A stretch of 64,000 nucleotides of DNA. It comes from Heterocephalus glaber (lineage: Eukaryota; Chordata; Mammalia; Rodentia; Bathyergidae). The stretch is taken from assembly GCF_000247695.1 (NCBI RefSeq), contig NW_004624800.1, forward strand, positions 8,248,224 through 8,312,223, given 5' to 3'. Shown piece after piece: positions 11,736-22,410 of the stretch. Positions within the stretch are counted from its first letter, which is position 1. Each line of letters opens with the position of its first letter. Position numbers and translations under genes: made by a program. A model generated the notes under the pieces. That model saw nothing but the letters and a program-made list of their open reading frames with translations. It had not been told where the DNA came from and made no database searches.

Positions 11736-12499
11736 CCAAATGATGTATTTTTACCATAATATTTTCCTTTAAAGTCCAAAACTGGACTTATGATCAATTA
11801 ACTATAGTTGTGTGCATGATCCTGATTTGGGTTTTTATGTTTGCAGTTTGATGAATTCTGCCCTGAAATACATTTCCAGGATATGGATCTCAAGAACATT
11901 AACATTATAAATGTTCAATCTTTAAATCATATAATATAATCCTAAAGAATCATACACGCAGTGGAAGACATTTATAAAATACCTTAGCTATTCTAAATGA
12001 TGGACCAGAAAGTCTTTCTTCATCACAAAATTAATTTATAAATGGAACATAACTAACTTTATTGTTCATGTCAAAAGGTCCATTATTCTAATCAGATTAA
12101 ATTAAAAGGTTATTTTATTTTTCCGAAGGAACTTAATTACTAGAGAAATTGGATCCCAGATTGAAAGAGCCTTGTTGACAGCAGTCCCTATGTAATCGAA
12201 GTTTAAACAGTGATTCTTGTTCATTTTAATTCCAACTATTATTTTGAACATTTAATCACCAAAAAGTACATTTCCAATCTATGACTTGAATGAGCCCCCA
12301 AATACAATGAAATTTATTCTTAGTGCAGCAAGGATGACCAAATTACTCAAAAGAAAATGTGCTTCTTCTTTTATATTTTCTTTGGCCACAAGTTATAAAA
12401 AGTAATAGCCTGAAGGCTCTCTCCAGAGAAAAATCCAATTTTATGAGGCCTACATTGTTGAGTATTTATAGGTGTACTATTCCAAATTCTATGTGCTAG

Positions 12500-12680
12500 C
12501 CCCTCTGATAAGTACTTTACTTGCATTTGACTCATTCATACCTTACAGAAAAAAATGTTAATTATCTCCAATATAGAGAAAGGGACTAAGTAAATCTAAT
12601 AAAATGTAAGCATCCCATAGTTGATAAATGGCACAGCCTAGGACTAGATCTCATGTATCTGGCTTCAAGGCCTCAGTTCT
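12500..12680 (-). repeat. MIR SINE fragment
   Basis: Follows the reverse MIR core: 'accttacagaaaaaaatgtt', 'gagaaagggactaagtaaat', 'ataaatggcacagcctagga', 'tctcatgtatctggcttc'. Old and diverged. Confidence 0.55.
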
Positions 12681-12754
12681 AAAAAGCAAAAGCAAAAGAT
12701 AAGAAATAACAAAATATGTTGTATAGCCTCTGTACATCTGCCATCAGTTACTGT

Positions 12755-12755
<1 letters not shown>

Positions 12756-12786
<31 letters not shown>

Positions 12787-12793
12787 CACACAC
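12756..12793. repeat. (CA)n microsatellite
   Basis: Uninterrupted CA dinucleotides to about 12785, then an imperfect ACAACACACAC end. Confidence 0.97.
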
Positions 12794-13829
12794 TTCTCTT
12801 TGCCACTGTGTCTGCATAGGGCCTTAATCCCTGGGGACAGCTTTGTGTCACTGAGTATTAGGGCTGGAAAGAAACTGAAACACCATCCATTTTCACCTGC
12901 CTGCTTTCAGTCATTCACACCCTCCAATTTCTATTGTATTGGAATATCACCCATACTACCATACTATTTCTTTTAGTATTTTGTTACAATGATATTTTTA
13001 TTTTACAATGGACTTGTGAATGGAATCTTTATATTACAAGTCTGAATACCACATTCTTATATTTGTTTTTCTTCTAAGAATATTTAAATGAGCCCATGAG
13101 TATTTATTTAAGTAATCTCCAGACTTTGTGGGACTCTGATCAAAAAAGAGAACTTCGTGTTCACTCCTCTTATTTTATAAAGGGTGGATGAAGGAGCTTG
13201 GCCATGCTATCTTGCTGTGGGCTTGCAGTAGAGCACAGATGCTCAAACAGACCTCCTGACACCTCCAAGAGGTTTTCCTTACTACGCGGAACCGAGCCAC
13301 TCAAGGTTACTGAGCCTAGACAGGGTGTGATAGATTCAGCTGATGTTCTGCCCCCATTCATCCTTCTGGCACAGGGAAGACCTGAGCAACTCTGTATGAC
13401 ACCTGCACTGAAATAAAAGTGTTTAATGTCTCCTACAAATTTGCTCCAGAACGTGTTTTGTTTTTAGCCTTTCCTGGACCACCTGTTTCTTGGAGGAAGT
13501 AGAGAATTATTTCTGTTTCATAGAAGTTATAAAGAATAGCCTTTTTCAGGCATTAAAAGTTAACAATATCGTTTAGAAATTTCTAATTCATTTGAAATGG
13601 AATGTTAATGAAATTTAAGATCATTTGGAAGTCAATATATGAAATTCATTTAGAATACTATAGTTGACCAGATCAATAGCTATAAGATACATGCTTATAA
13701 TAAATACCAGTAGGTTATTCAAGGAAAAAATCAAATATATCATTATTGCAAGTCATATTAATAATTTCATAAGTCATATATATATAACAATCACCAAACT
13801 GGATGAAAACAGCCTTTCTCATTCACTGT

Positions 13830-14570
13830 AGAGAGCTACTCTTCTACCCACCACTGTAGGTAGGCCAGCAGATATCTTGAGAAGGGAGACACTCTGCAGG
13901 GCGATACTCCCAGATGTAGTACCCTGGTGGCTAGACAGTGACTCAGGAGCTGACCAACAGAGAAGATGTTAATATTGATATCAAAATAAGACCGGGTCTC
14001 ATTTCCTGAGCCTGGAATGTGTCTAGCACCAGTCCACCCACCACTGCACCCTACTATTGTAGATAGGTAAGTTAATTAGATATCTTATGGGCAGTGAGAC
14101 AAAGCTGGGCCCTCAGCATAGAAAAACAATTGAGGCACATTCACTTGTTAGCATTATAAAAAGAAAAGAGGTACTACTTCACCTAGAGATGAATAGCAGT
14201 GATTGGTATTCTACATAGACATCATCTTCATGGGTGACTACACTTGTGATCTTATTGGTTGATCACGGTTTTGTCCCACCTCATGCCCACCTTGTAATCT
14301 TCCATTGGGTCTTATCATTTTGTCCCACTTTGTGCCAGCCTCACTCTGTGGCTTTGCGCCATAAAACACCTTTGAGAAGCAGGGTTGGCAGGTAATCCAC
14401 TTTTGGGTTCCCCTTCTGTCTCTCTTAGACAGAAGCTATCTTTCTCTTAATAAATTTTTCCTACTCTTCTGTTGTTCTTAGAATTCATTCTCTCATTTTA
14501 GAGAGCACGAACTCATGTTTTGGATAACTAGCAGGTTTGGGAATTGCATCTATTCCCCCTATATCAATAC
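13830..14570 (+). repeat. LTR-like element (endogenous retrovirus LTR candidate)
   Basis: A GC-richer block has promoter-like order: 'ccataaaacacc' (TATA-like, near 14360), then after about 90 bp a polyadenylation signal 'cttaataaattttt' (near 14449) and a T/C-rich stretch, as in U3-R-U5 of a retroviral LTR. The upstream part contains an approximate internal repeat ('acccaccactg' with 'agatatctt' and 'gagac') near 13848-13890 and again near 14035-14103. The ends and a target duplication could not be fixed, so the boundaries are approximate and the class is open. Confidence 0.5.
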
Positions 14571-14669
14571 TACCCATCACTGTGATGAAAAATGGCAGAA
14601 GAGTGGACAACAAGCAGAGGGATTTAAGAGACTACACTGTCTGCTTTCACTCTGCCTAGCTAAACCAAG

Positions 14670-14815
14670 CAAATCTTAACTTCCCTGTGCTTCAAACTTT
14701 TCTTGTCTGAAGTACAGATATTAGCTACTCTGAAGGTTTGCTTTGAGTATATAAATTAGTGTTTGCATGACTTTTACATGGAACCTGGCACATAGGAGCT
14801 AGTGTATCTCCAGCA
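14670..14815 (+). repeat. MIR SINE fragment
   Basis: Forward MIR core: 'cttgtctgaagtacagatat', 'tactctgaaggtttgctttg', 'ggaacctggcacataggag'. These correspond to the conserved MIR core and the 'cctggcacatag' end. Diverged. Confidence 0.65.
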
Positions 14816-14849
14816 ATACCTATATCATGAGGTCAAAAAATAAAGACAC

Positions 14850-15045
14850 TAGCTGGACATGGAGATGCATTCCTATAATCCCAGAACTTTGGGAGACCGG
14901 GACAGGAGAATTGCAAATTTGAGCCCAGCCTGGGGAAATTGGAGATATAGAGATACTTTGTCTCAAAATTTAAAAATTTAAAAAGTCCTGAGGATGTAGC
15001 TCAGTGTGAAGACAGTTTCAATTTCCAGTATTGCTTAAATAAAAT
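14850..15045 (+). repeat. B1-dID type dimeric SINE
   Basis: The left part is B1 (7SL-derived): 'gctggacatggagatgcatt', 'aatcccagaactttgggaga', 'gagcccagcctggg'. An A-rich linker follows, then an ID-like right part: 'cctgaggatgtagctcagtg' and 'tttcaatttccagtattgct'. A B1 monomer fused to an ID-like unit is known from several non-murid rodent families, which is useful for placing the host. Confidence 0.75.
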
Positions 15046-15177
15046 AAAAGGACAACTTTAATTTCTTTAGATATTTTGTTTGCCTTAAATTTAGTTATTT
15101 CTGGAAGCTGATATATCATATTTACAAATATTGGTGCAATGATGTGTAAGTTTTCAAATAGGAAAACCATAGAATAA

Positions 15178-15269
15178 TTTTTTTTTTTTTTTTTTGGTAC
15201 CAGAGATTGAACTCAGGACCTTGCACTTGCGAAGCAGGTGCCGGAACCACTGAGCTAAATCTCTGGCCC
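15178..15269 (-). repeat. ID SINE (antisense)
   Basis: A poly-T run, then 'ggtaccagagattgaactca' and 'ccactgagctaaatctctgg'. A short duplication (agaataa at 15171-15177 and 15270-15276) flanks it. Confidence 0.92.
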
Positions 15270-15844
15270 AGAATAAATCTTTATAATGTGAAGTTCATGA
15301 ATATTTATTTATAGGACAACTGGAATAAAAGGGATCCTAGCATTATGCTAATAGGAACCCAAGGCTCGGTATTAGAACCCAATCGCATGGCATTAGACAT
15401 GGGGAAAATTTTCTGAATCTCAAATAACTTTGACAGAGACAAGATTTCTTCCAAGAAAATATGTCAGATGATTCACAAAGGTAGACAAAGACACAGATGT
15501 TAAAGCTGCATATAAAAACATAAGAACAAAGTTATTTCTAAAAAGCGAATGGAAAATGAACTTCCTAAATTACTTACATACATACTCTTAAAAACACGTA
15601 GTAAATATTATAGACATTTTTAGCTACAGCCCTATGTGTTTATATATACGAGTTTGTAAATGGCCTCCACTATCTTCTTGGGAAAATATGTATTGTCTTA
15701 ACCTTGAGGTCCTATTTATTATACATGTAGTATGTCCTATGAGATGGAATAAGAGCCCAGAGATTTCTGATTTACAGTCCCACTTGCAAAAGGCAGAATT
15801 GGATAGTAGACCAGAACATGGACTCATTTCCACTCACCCAGTAG

Positions 15845-15950
15845 CTGAGCCTCCTGCAAGTTAACTTCTTTATGCCTCAATTTCCCCTTCTATAAAATGG
15901 TAATAGTGCAAGTATTTCATAGGATTTTGGGGGAGGACTAAGTATTTGGT
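15845..15950 (+). repeat. MIR SINE fragment
   Basis: The run 'tttatgcctcaatttcccct', 'tctataaaatggtaatagtg', 'tttcataggattttggggga' is the classic forward MIR core (tail of 'cctcagtttccccatctgtaaaatggg'). Confidence 0.7.
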
Positions 15951-16018
15951 GGTCTGTGATATGGAATGGTTTATCTTTAGATGAATAGTGGCCTGTGCCA
16001 CCCACGTGTTGTTTTAAA

Positions 16019-16034
16019 ATATATATATATATAC
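16019..16034. repeat. (AT)n microsatellite
   Basis: Sixteen bases of pure AT dinucleotide. Confidence 0.9.
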
Positions 16035-17088
16035 TATGGCAGCACTTTTAGTTTTATAATTAAATGTTATACTACTTTATAATAGCTATCTCTAGTTATT
16101 CTATAATTTATGAGGATAAATTTTTGATTATATATTATAAAAGAAAACCAATATTTTTACTAAGAGGATTTTAACTTAAAACCATACTCCAGCTTCTGAT
16201 TTTAATTTTTTTCCATAAGATAACTGAATTGTTTCACAATATTGTCTCTAACATCTCCCTGACTTAAAATTGTTGGGAAAACTTTTTCTTATGCAAATGT
16301 AAGACGTTAATGAAGCATATTCTATCCATGCTGTCTTTGTAATGGTATTGTTTTTAAAGTAAGACTCTTGAGGTGGTATCTTTGATTGAACAAGGGGAAA
16401 CAGATGTTGTTCTTATTAGAGACAAGAAGAAAATACTGGTTTAATGAATATTGAAAAAAAAGAAAGTATTTAAAATATTGTAGCAAACTAAAATGTAACA
16501 TCTGTTGGAAAATGCTTCAAATAAAATTATAGTGACTAGAATTTTCAGTCTTTTGCTTAATATTCAGTCTTGAGAGAAACATTTCTTGGGATATGAATCC
16601 ATCTTCAGGCAGTTACAGTGCTGTATGAGGTGATCATGACATATAAGTTATCAAATATCTCTGCAGTAAAGAGAAAAAAGGTAATATACATTTCTAGGTA
16701 AAAGCCATATAGAGTACTATTTCCTATATTACTGGTATTAATTCTGTACCATAATAAAATTGGTCCAATTTCTCCTTCCTCACTTTCACATATTAATCCA
16801 ATCCAGTTTATAAAAATAATGAATTGTAATCAGGAAAAAAATGTGTAATAAAGGACTTGGGCAGGCACGAGATACTTTCATCTAAGAAATTTTTTTTCAA
16901 AAGTTTTTCTTCATAATACAAAGGTAGAAAGTCACTTTGGAGTACATCTTTGTTCTGAAAGAGCAACATGAATGGAAACTAAGAAAAGCAAATATATTGA
17001 GCCCACAGTGTATGACATTTTTTGTGCACTGCTAGAAATGACTCTGGTATTTATTTAATATGTAGCAACTTAGAGATGGGATGGATTC

Positions 17089-17143
17089 TTTCTCTCTCTC
17101 TCTCTCTCTCTCTCACTCACTCGCTCCTTCACTCTCTCTTTTT
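17089..17143. repeat. (TC)n microsatellite, imperfect
   Basis: Pure TC to about 17114, followed by an interrupted C/T-rich stretch. Confidence 0.92.
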
Positions 17144-17545
17144 TAGGTACCCAGAGTTTTCTGTGAAAGAAAAGACCTAGGCTGGTGGTTGTTACTTTTT
17201 CTATTTGTTAGGGTCATTTGGAGAGCTTTAAAAGTTTCACATTGACACTTTCAAATAATTACAGGAACAGAATAGAGTTAAGTGAAGATATATACCTTGA
17301 AATTCTAAACAAAATTGCAACATTCGTTTTTCATAAATAGATAAGATTCTAAAATGTATAAGAAAATGCAAACAGATTTATTTAAAATAAAAAGAAAAAT
17401 AAAATTGAAGCAACTGTCATTGAATTTCAATATTTTTTTATAAGTTATAATAACACAGAGAGAAATTAGAAATGAGCCCACATATATATATGTTCAATTG
17501 TTTTCTTGACAAATACACTATGGGAATTCAATGGAGAAAAGGGTT

Positions 17546-17633
17546 GTGTTTTTTTTTTTGGTGCCCAGGATCGAACTCGGGTCCTTGCGCTTGCGCAGCA
17601 GGCTGCGAAACCACTGAGCTAAATCCCTGGCCC
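17546..17633 (-). repeat. ID SINE, young copy (antisense)
   Basis: A T-tail, then 'ggtgcccaggatcgaactcg' and 'ccactgagctaaatccctgg'. A perfect 10-bp duplication (gaaaagggtt) lies at 17536-17545 and 17634-17643. Confidence 0.94.
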
Positions 17634-17739
17634 GAAAAGGGTTTTATTTGTTTGTTTTGATTTGCTTTTCAAAAAGGGTGGTGAAACAAGTGTTTAAATA
17701 CAGGAAAAGAAGTACACTGATTTCTACTTTACACAATGA

Positions 17740-18413
17740 CACACACACAGACATGATTCTAGATGAATTTCAGACCAAAACAGAAAACCCCAAATTATGA
17801 AGTTTCCTAAAGAAAACAAAGGATCTTCTCAAGACCTCAAGACCTGGGAAAGAGATTTTCTAGAGAGCATTAAAATCACTTGGTAAATTGGGCATCATCA
17901 AAAAGCTCTTGCTCTTGAGTTAAAGTTGTTAAGAGAATTCAAGGCAGTCAGAAAGTAGGAGAAATATTTGCATCATATATATCTGAAAATAGAATATACT
18001 AAAGTATACTAACTATACTAAAATCAATAATTTAAAAAACAAAATTTATATAAACCACACCAGAAACAAGATCTAATAATTATTTATAAGTACATGCAAA
18101 GGTCCTTGACATTATTCATTTTCAGGAAAATTAAAACAGTGTTATACAATTTTACACCATCTCAGTAGTTAAAAATTAAAAGGATTCATTGAGATATGGA
18201 ATAATTTGACCTCTCAGGGCTTCCTGGTGGGAGTAAAAATTATACAACACTTTGAAAAATGCTGGCAGTGTTTAAATAAATTTAAACATGTGTTGGTCCC
18301 ATGACTCAACAATTCCTCTCCTAAGTATTTACCCAACAAAATAAAAATGTACATCGCAAAACTACTTCCACAGGATTGTTTTCATAGCCTTCTTCAGAAC
18401 ACTCTCAAGCTTT

Positions 18414-18462
<49 letters not shown>

Positions 18463-18850
18463 CATATGCAATGCAATTCAGACAAGGAAATGTTGCTAAA
18501 GATTTAAAAGAATGAGTGTGTGATACAAGCAACAAAATGGACAGATTTCAACAACACTGCTACTTGAAAAAATAATATACTATATGATTTCTTTTATAGG
18601 AGATTGGAGAAGAGGCAAAACTAAGGTTTGCTGATAGGGATCAGAACACTGATTGTCCACTGTGGAGCAGGATGTGGATACAAGTGAGAATGGACTATAG
18701 TTTTGTGTGAGCAACTTTCTGAGGAAATGTTGCTCATCTCAGTAGGGTGCTGTTGGTTCCTTAAACACATAAACATATCAAAATTCATTCAATTGCACAT
18801 TTCAGATCAATGCATTTCATGTATAGTTGGTTCTCATTATTTGAAAATTC
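17740..18850 (+). repeat. Old L1 fragment (L1M-like ORF2 end and 3' UTR)
   Basis: Landmarks of old L1 sequence in sense: 'aaatcacttggtaaattggg', 'aacaatttaaa', 'catgactcaacaattcctct', 'ccacaggattgttttcatag', then a TC/TA microsatellite, then 'atactatatgatttctttta'. The reading frame is thoroughly broken. The family name is from memory. Confidence 0.6.
18417..18462. repeat. (TC)n(TA)n compound microsatellite
   Basis: About 30 bases of TC dinucleotide run directly into about 15 bases of TA. It lies inside the old L1 at 17740-18850. Confidence 0.96.
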
Positions 18851-19681
18851 AATATTTTTGAATTAGTTTACTTGCTAAAATTTACTTGTTACCCCCAAAT
18901 CTATACCTGTGGTGTTCTCATGGTCACTCACAGACTTCTGCACCTGGAGAATAATGAAGAATTGGAGTTGCTGACTGCACAACTTCCCAGCTAAGGAGAA
19001 ACAATGCAACCCCTCTGTCCTTTGTTTCATCTCTTATCTTACAGATGAGTTTCATTTACTGTGTATTTAGTGCCAATGAGTGTGAGTGCTTGGGCTTCTT
19101 TGTTGATTCAATGAATCAAATGTGGCGTTGAAATGCTGGTCAGGATTTCTGAGTGTAAAAAGTCTATGTTGCACTTTATGCAGAGAAAATCCTCCTGTTC
19201 CATGTGCTGCTTTCAGGTATCAGCTTATCTTATGCTGTTACCTATGAATTCAGTGTTTATAAATCAACAGTATTTAAATACCAAATAAACAGTATAGATA
19301 GTAACCCTGAACAGAAACACACATTAAACAAGGTTATGTATTGATTGGTTGATGTAAATGTTGAGACCAGAGGCCTGCAGGAACCTAACCCTGTATTACC
19401 CATAGAACAAATGCTTTGGGTTTTTGCTAATTCAGTGTTCACAGTGACCTTGTAGAATGTAACTATAACTATATATCGACTAAGAATAAACTATATGTAG
19501 CTTTTACTCCCAAGCTATGTAAGTATTTAAAAGTGGAATCAAAGTAAAGGTAATATTTATTTTAAAATTCAACAAGATTTTATTCCATGCCCCTTCTCCT
19601 GTGTTCTACAGTATCAAATCAGGAGAAGCCCATTACACTATACATTACTATATTGAGCTTATAGAAGCCAATAGTTAAGGA

Positions 19682-19762
19682 CAGTGATGGCGAGTCTTTT
19701 AGAGCTTTCAATAATAACAAACAGGCTGCTGCAGCATGTGTGCCATAGATTTGCCACCACTG
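19682..19762. mobile_element. hAT-like MITE, 81 bp
   Basis: The left end CAGTGATGGCGAGTCTTTTA and the inverted right end CAGTGGTGGCAAATCTATGG form imperfect terminal inverted repeats starting with CAGTG, as in hAT elements. Flanking 8-bp sequences gttaagga (19674-19681) and gtttaggg (19763-19770) match at 6 of 8 positions, the size expected for a hAT target duplication. Only about 35 bp lie between the repeats, so it codes for nothing and would need a transposase in trans. Confidence 0.7.
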
Positions 19763-20510
19763 GTTTAGGGTGTTAGAAAATTAGATAACTATCCCAATGA
19801 TAAATTTGCATAATAAATATCTAATAATTGCTTCAGCCATTACTTATTCTCAGACAAAACCCAAATGCCCTTTTACTTCAAAGCCAGAATCTACCTTGCC
19901 TCTTATTTTTTCTCTTACTAATTTTTCTTCCACTGACCTCTAATCTGCTCCTTGGCCATACATTCCCATTTGTGCTGCTGTAGTCCAAACTGAGTTCAAT
20001 CTCTCTCTTCTGCTGCAAAATCTCTTTGAAATGGTCCTGATATCTACCACAATGGTCTTGAATAAATTCTTCCTAGGCATGATTTAGCAAGTGACACTGA
20101 ATTCCATTTATTAACACAGGAAAGGATACTGAGAAAGAGTAGGTAGTAAAGTAGGAAGGAAACATGAATAATGTGATGTTAAGGAAGAGATGATTTCAAG
20201 AAAGAGGGATTAATCAAGTCTTCGTAGTGCATCTGCGATATCAAGTACAGCAAAGACGAACAGGAGATGTTACATTTGAGAGTACAGAAGTGATTAATGA
20301 CTAGAGTAGAATGAGTAGAATATGGTAGGTGAAGAATGGAAAGATAAGATTCTTGGGTAGGTTAGCTATACAAAAAAGGATTTGGAGTCATGGTTTACAT
20401 TGCAAATCTAGTGACAACTATTACTCTTGTCCTAAGAAAAATGTGTTTTTCATAAAACCCCAAGTTTGTATACAATTCTGGTGGTTAGTCTTCTCTGTGG
20501 TTAGAAGGTA

Positions 20511-20512
20511 TA

Positions 20513-20552
<40 letters not shown>
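20511..20552. repeat. (TG)n(TA)n microsatellite
   Basis: About 30 bases of TG dinucleotide followed by a short TA stretch. Confidence 0.96.
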
Positions 20553-20999
20553 CTGCAATTGCAACATCTGACTTTATTGTGCAGTAAGAATACTACCATT
20601 TCATTTATGCTTTTCTGGTCACTATTTTTCCATCCTAATTTTTTAATTTAAAGACTTAGATATTATATTTTCTGTTCCTTAATTTAAAAAAATTAAATAT
20701 GCCAGATCATTGGTTTTAAACTAAAATATTCTACAAGTGGTTTGCAGTCGGTGTCTTGCTTTTGTTCTAAACAGAAATTTGTCGTTGTAAAACTGTTATA
20801 TTAGTTTGAGAAAAGAAGTTTTTGTTGCTCTTAATACTATAATTTATTTAAGTCTAAACTGGGTAAGTTATTTTTAGTCCTTTATCTTCATTCTCCATAC
20901 ACCTGAGACAAATGCAGCATCTAACAATTTTCTCTGATAGTACAAAATCTCATCATCCTTTTCTGTAGGAAATAAACACTGCTCAAATGCCAAGGACAT

Positions 21000-21120
21000 G
21001 CAGATTAACTCTAATGTTTTCTGAAGACTTACGTATGTGAGGCACTGTGAAAAGTATAAGTATAGTAGTTCCTGGCCTCAGAAGTTTGCCTTTCTATACA
21101 TTCTAATGAAATTTGAATAC
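21000..21120 (-). repeat. L2/L3-like fragment
   Basis: 'cttacgtatgtgaggcactg' followed by 'gtagttcctggcctcagaag' follows the reverse-orientation order 'ctatgtgccaggcactg ... ccctgccctca' of old CR1-related LINE ends. Short and diverged. Confidence 0.4.
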
Positions 21121-21700
21121 TATTAATTATATGTTGTAATTTCTATGAAATGCTCCTCTATATTTTATAAATTAAGATTATGTGGATCAGGAGAAAGAAG
21201 TAAAAAATAAATAGCGAAAGCAGAGTAACTGAGATGACTTTTGTATCTAACTGGGGACATTTGATAAGAAGTCCCCCATATGTAAGCAGTCCCTTATTTC
21301 CCATAGCCTGATGGTTCCATGCCATTGCAACTGTTAGTCCTTAGCTTCAAGGATGGCATAACCCAGCAAAAGAAGTATCAGAATGACTAGAATACCTTAA
21401 CACTTTCCCACACCCCCAAAAGCACATAGTTTTTGGTTTTTACACATTAGAGGGAAAATAGTTACACAATGCTATCAATGACTTTTTCAATTCAGTCACA
21501 TTAGTATTAGAGAAGTAATACAAAAGGAATACCTTAGAAAAAGAATAATAGAAACACCATAATGAAGAAAATAAAGACCGTGTAGCCTATACTGAACTTA
21601 AAATTCATTTTCTCATTTTTCCTAAAATTTTGTAAAATGAAAGCTTAAAGTTAACAATCATCAGAGATTTAAGACTGACTTTCACTAAAATAGCGGGTAT

Positions 21701-22410
21701 TGGAGTGGGTGAAGATGGCGGAATGATGAGCAGCCCAGAGAGGGCCTCTTTGAGGTGTGGTAATCAGGCACTGAAATAAAGCAACGTGAGGAAGAGAAGG
21801 ACGGAAATGGGTCCCCTGGACTCATGAAAGATCTGAAGGGAGAATTAAAGCCCATAGGGAGAGTGAAGAGAGTGTCCCTAACAAAGAAGGAGGCAACAGG
21901 CAGCACCTCCTACCTGAGCCAGGCCTCTCTGTAGGGAAAGGGTACCTGAAACCTGCAGTCCAACCGTGACTACCGGCGAGATCTCCATGGAGATACGCAC
22001 CAGTGGAACGGAGCGGTGAACGCAGCAGGCAGCAGTGGTTGGTGAGTTGTTGGGGTTTGGCCATCCCCCAGGATAGAGAGATTGGCCGGGAGCCATCTTG
22101 GAGAAGGGCAGACTGAGCTCGGAACTCACAATGGCTGCCGGGGGCTCCATCAAGTGGCTTCCAGTGCCAGTGTCAGAGTTCAAACCCGCAGGAGGTCAGG
22201 GAGCTCAGTTTGCCCTCACGGGTTGCGGGTGGGAGTGAGCAGAATGTTGGAGACCCCACAGGTCCAGTTCCAGCCTCACAGCCAAAAACCAGCCTGAACG
22301 TAAGTGGAATTAAAGGTACAGAACCAAGATATATCATGTACAGGTATAAATTCCCTAACATGAATGTGATCATTATGTATACCTAAAATGTACCAGTAAA
22401 CTTAATTTTA
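21701..22410 (+). mobile_element. ORF-less L1 derivative: 5' UTR joined to 3' end
   Basis: The left 600 bp is GC-rich, unlike the surrounding intron, and starts with tggagtgggtGAAGATGGCGGAAT, which carries a YY1-like site (AAGATGGC) about 10 bp from the edge, as at the 5' end of L1. Further YY1-like words occur near 22091 (gccatcttgg). From about 22310 it turns into the L1 3' end seen elsewhere here (cagaaccaagatatatcatg, then tacctaaaatgtaccagtaa). No ORF1 or ORF2 coding sequence is present. Direct repeats aaaatagcgggtat (21687-21700) and aaaatagtgggtat (22411-22424), 13 of 14 identical, bracket the whole unit, so it inserted as one 710-bp piece. Confidence 0.72.

Noticed and set aside
21685..22373. 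Several overlapping frames of 66-101 codons on both strands
   Set aside because: All fall in the GC-rich L1 5'-UTR-like segment, where stop codons are rarer. Not genes.
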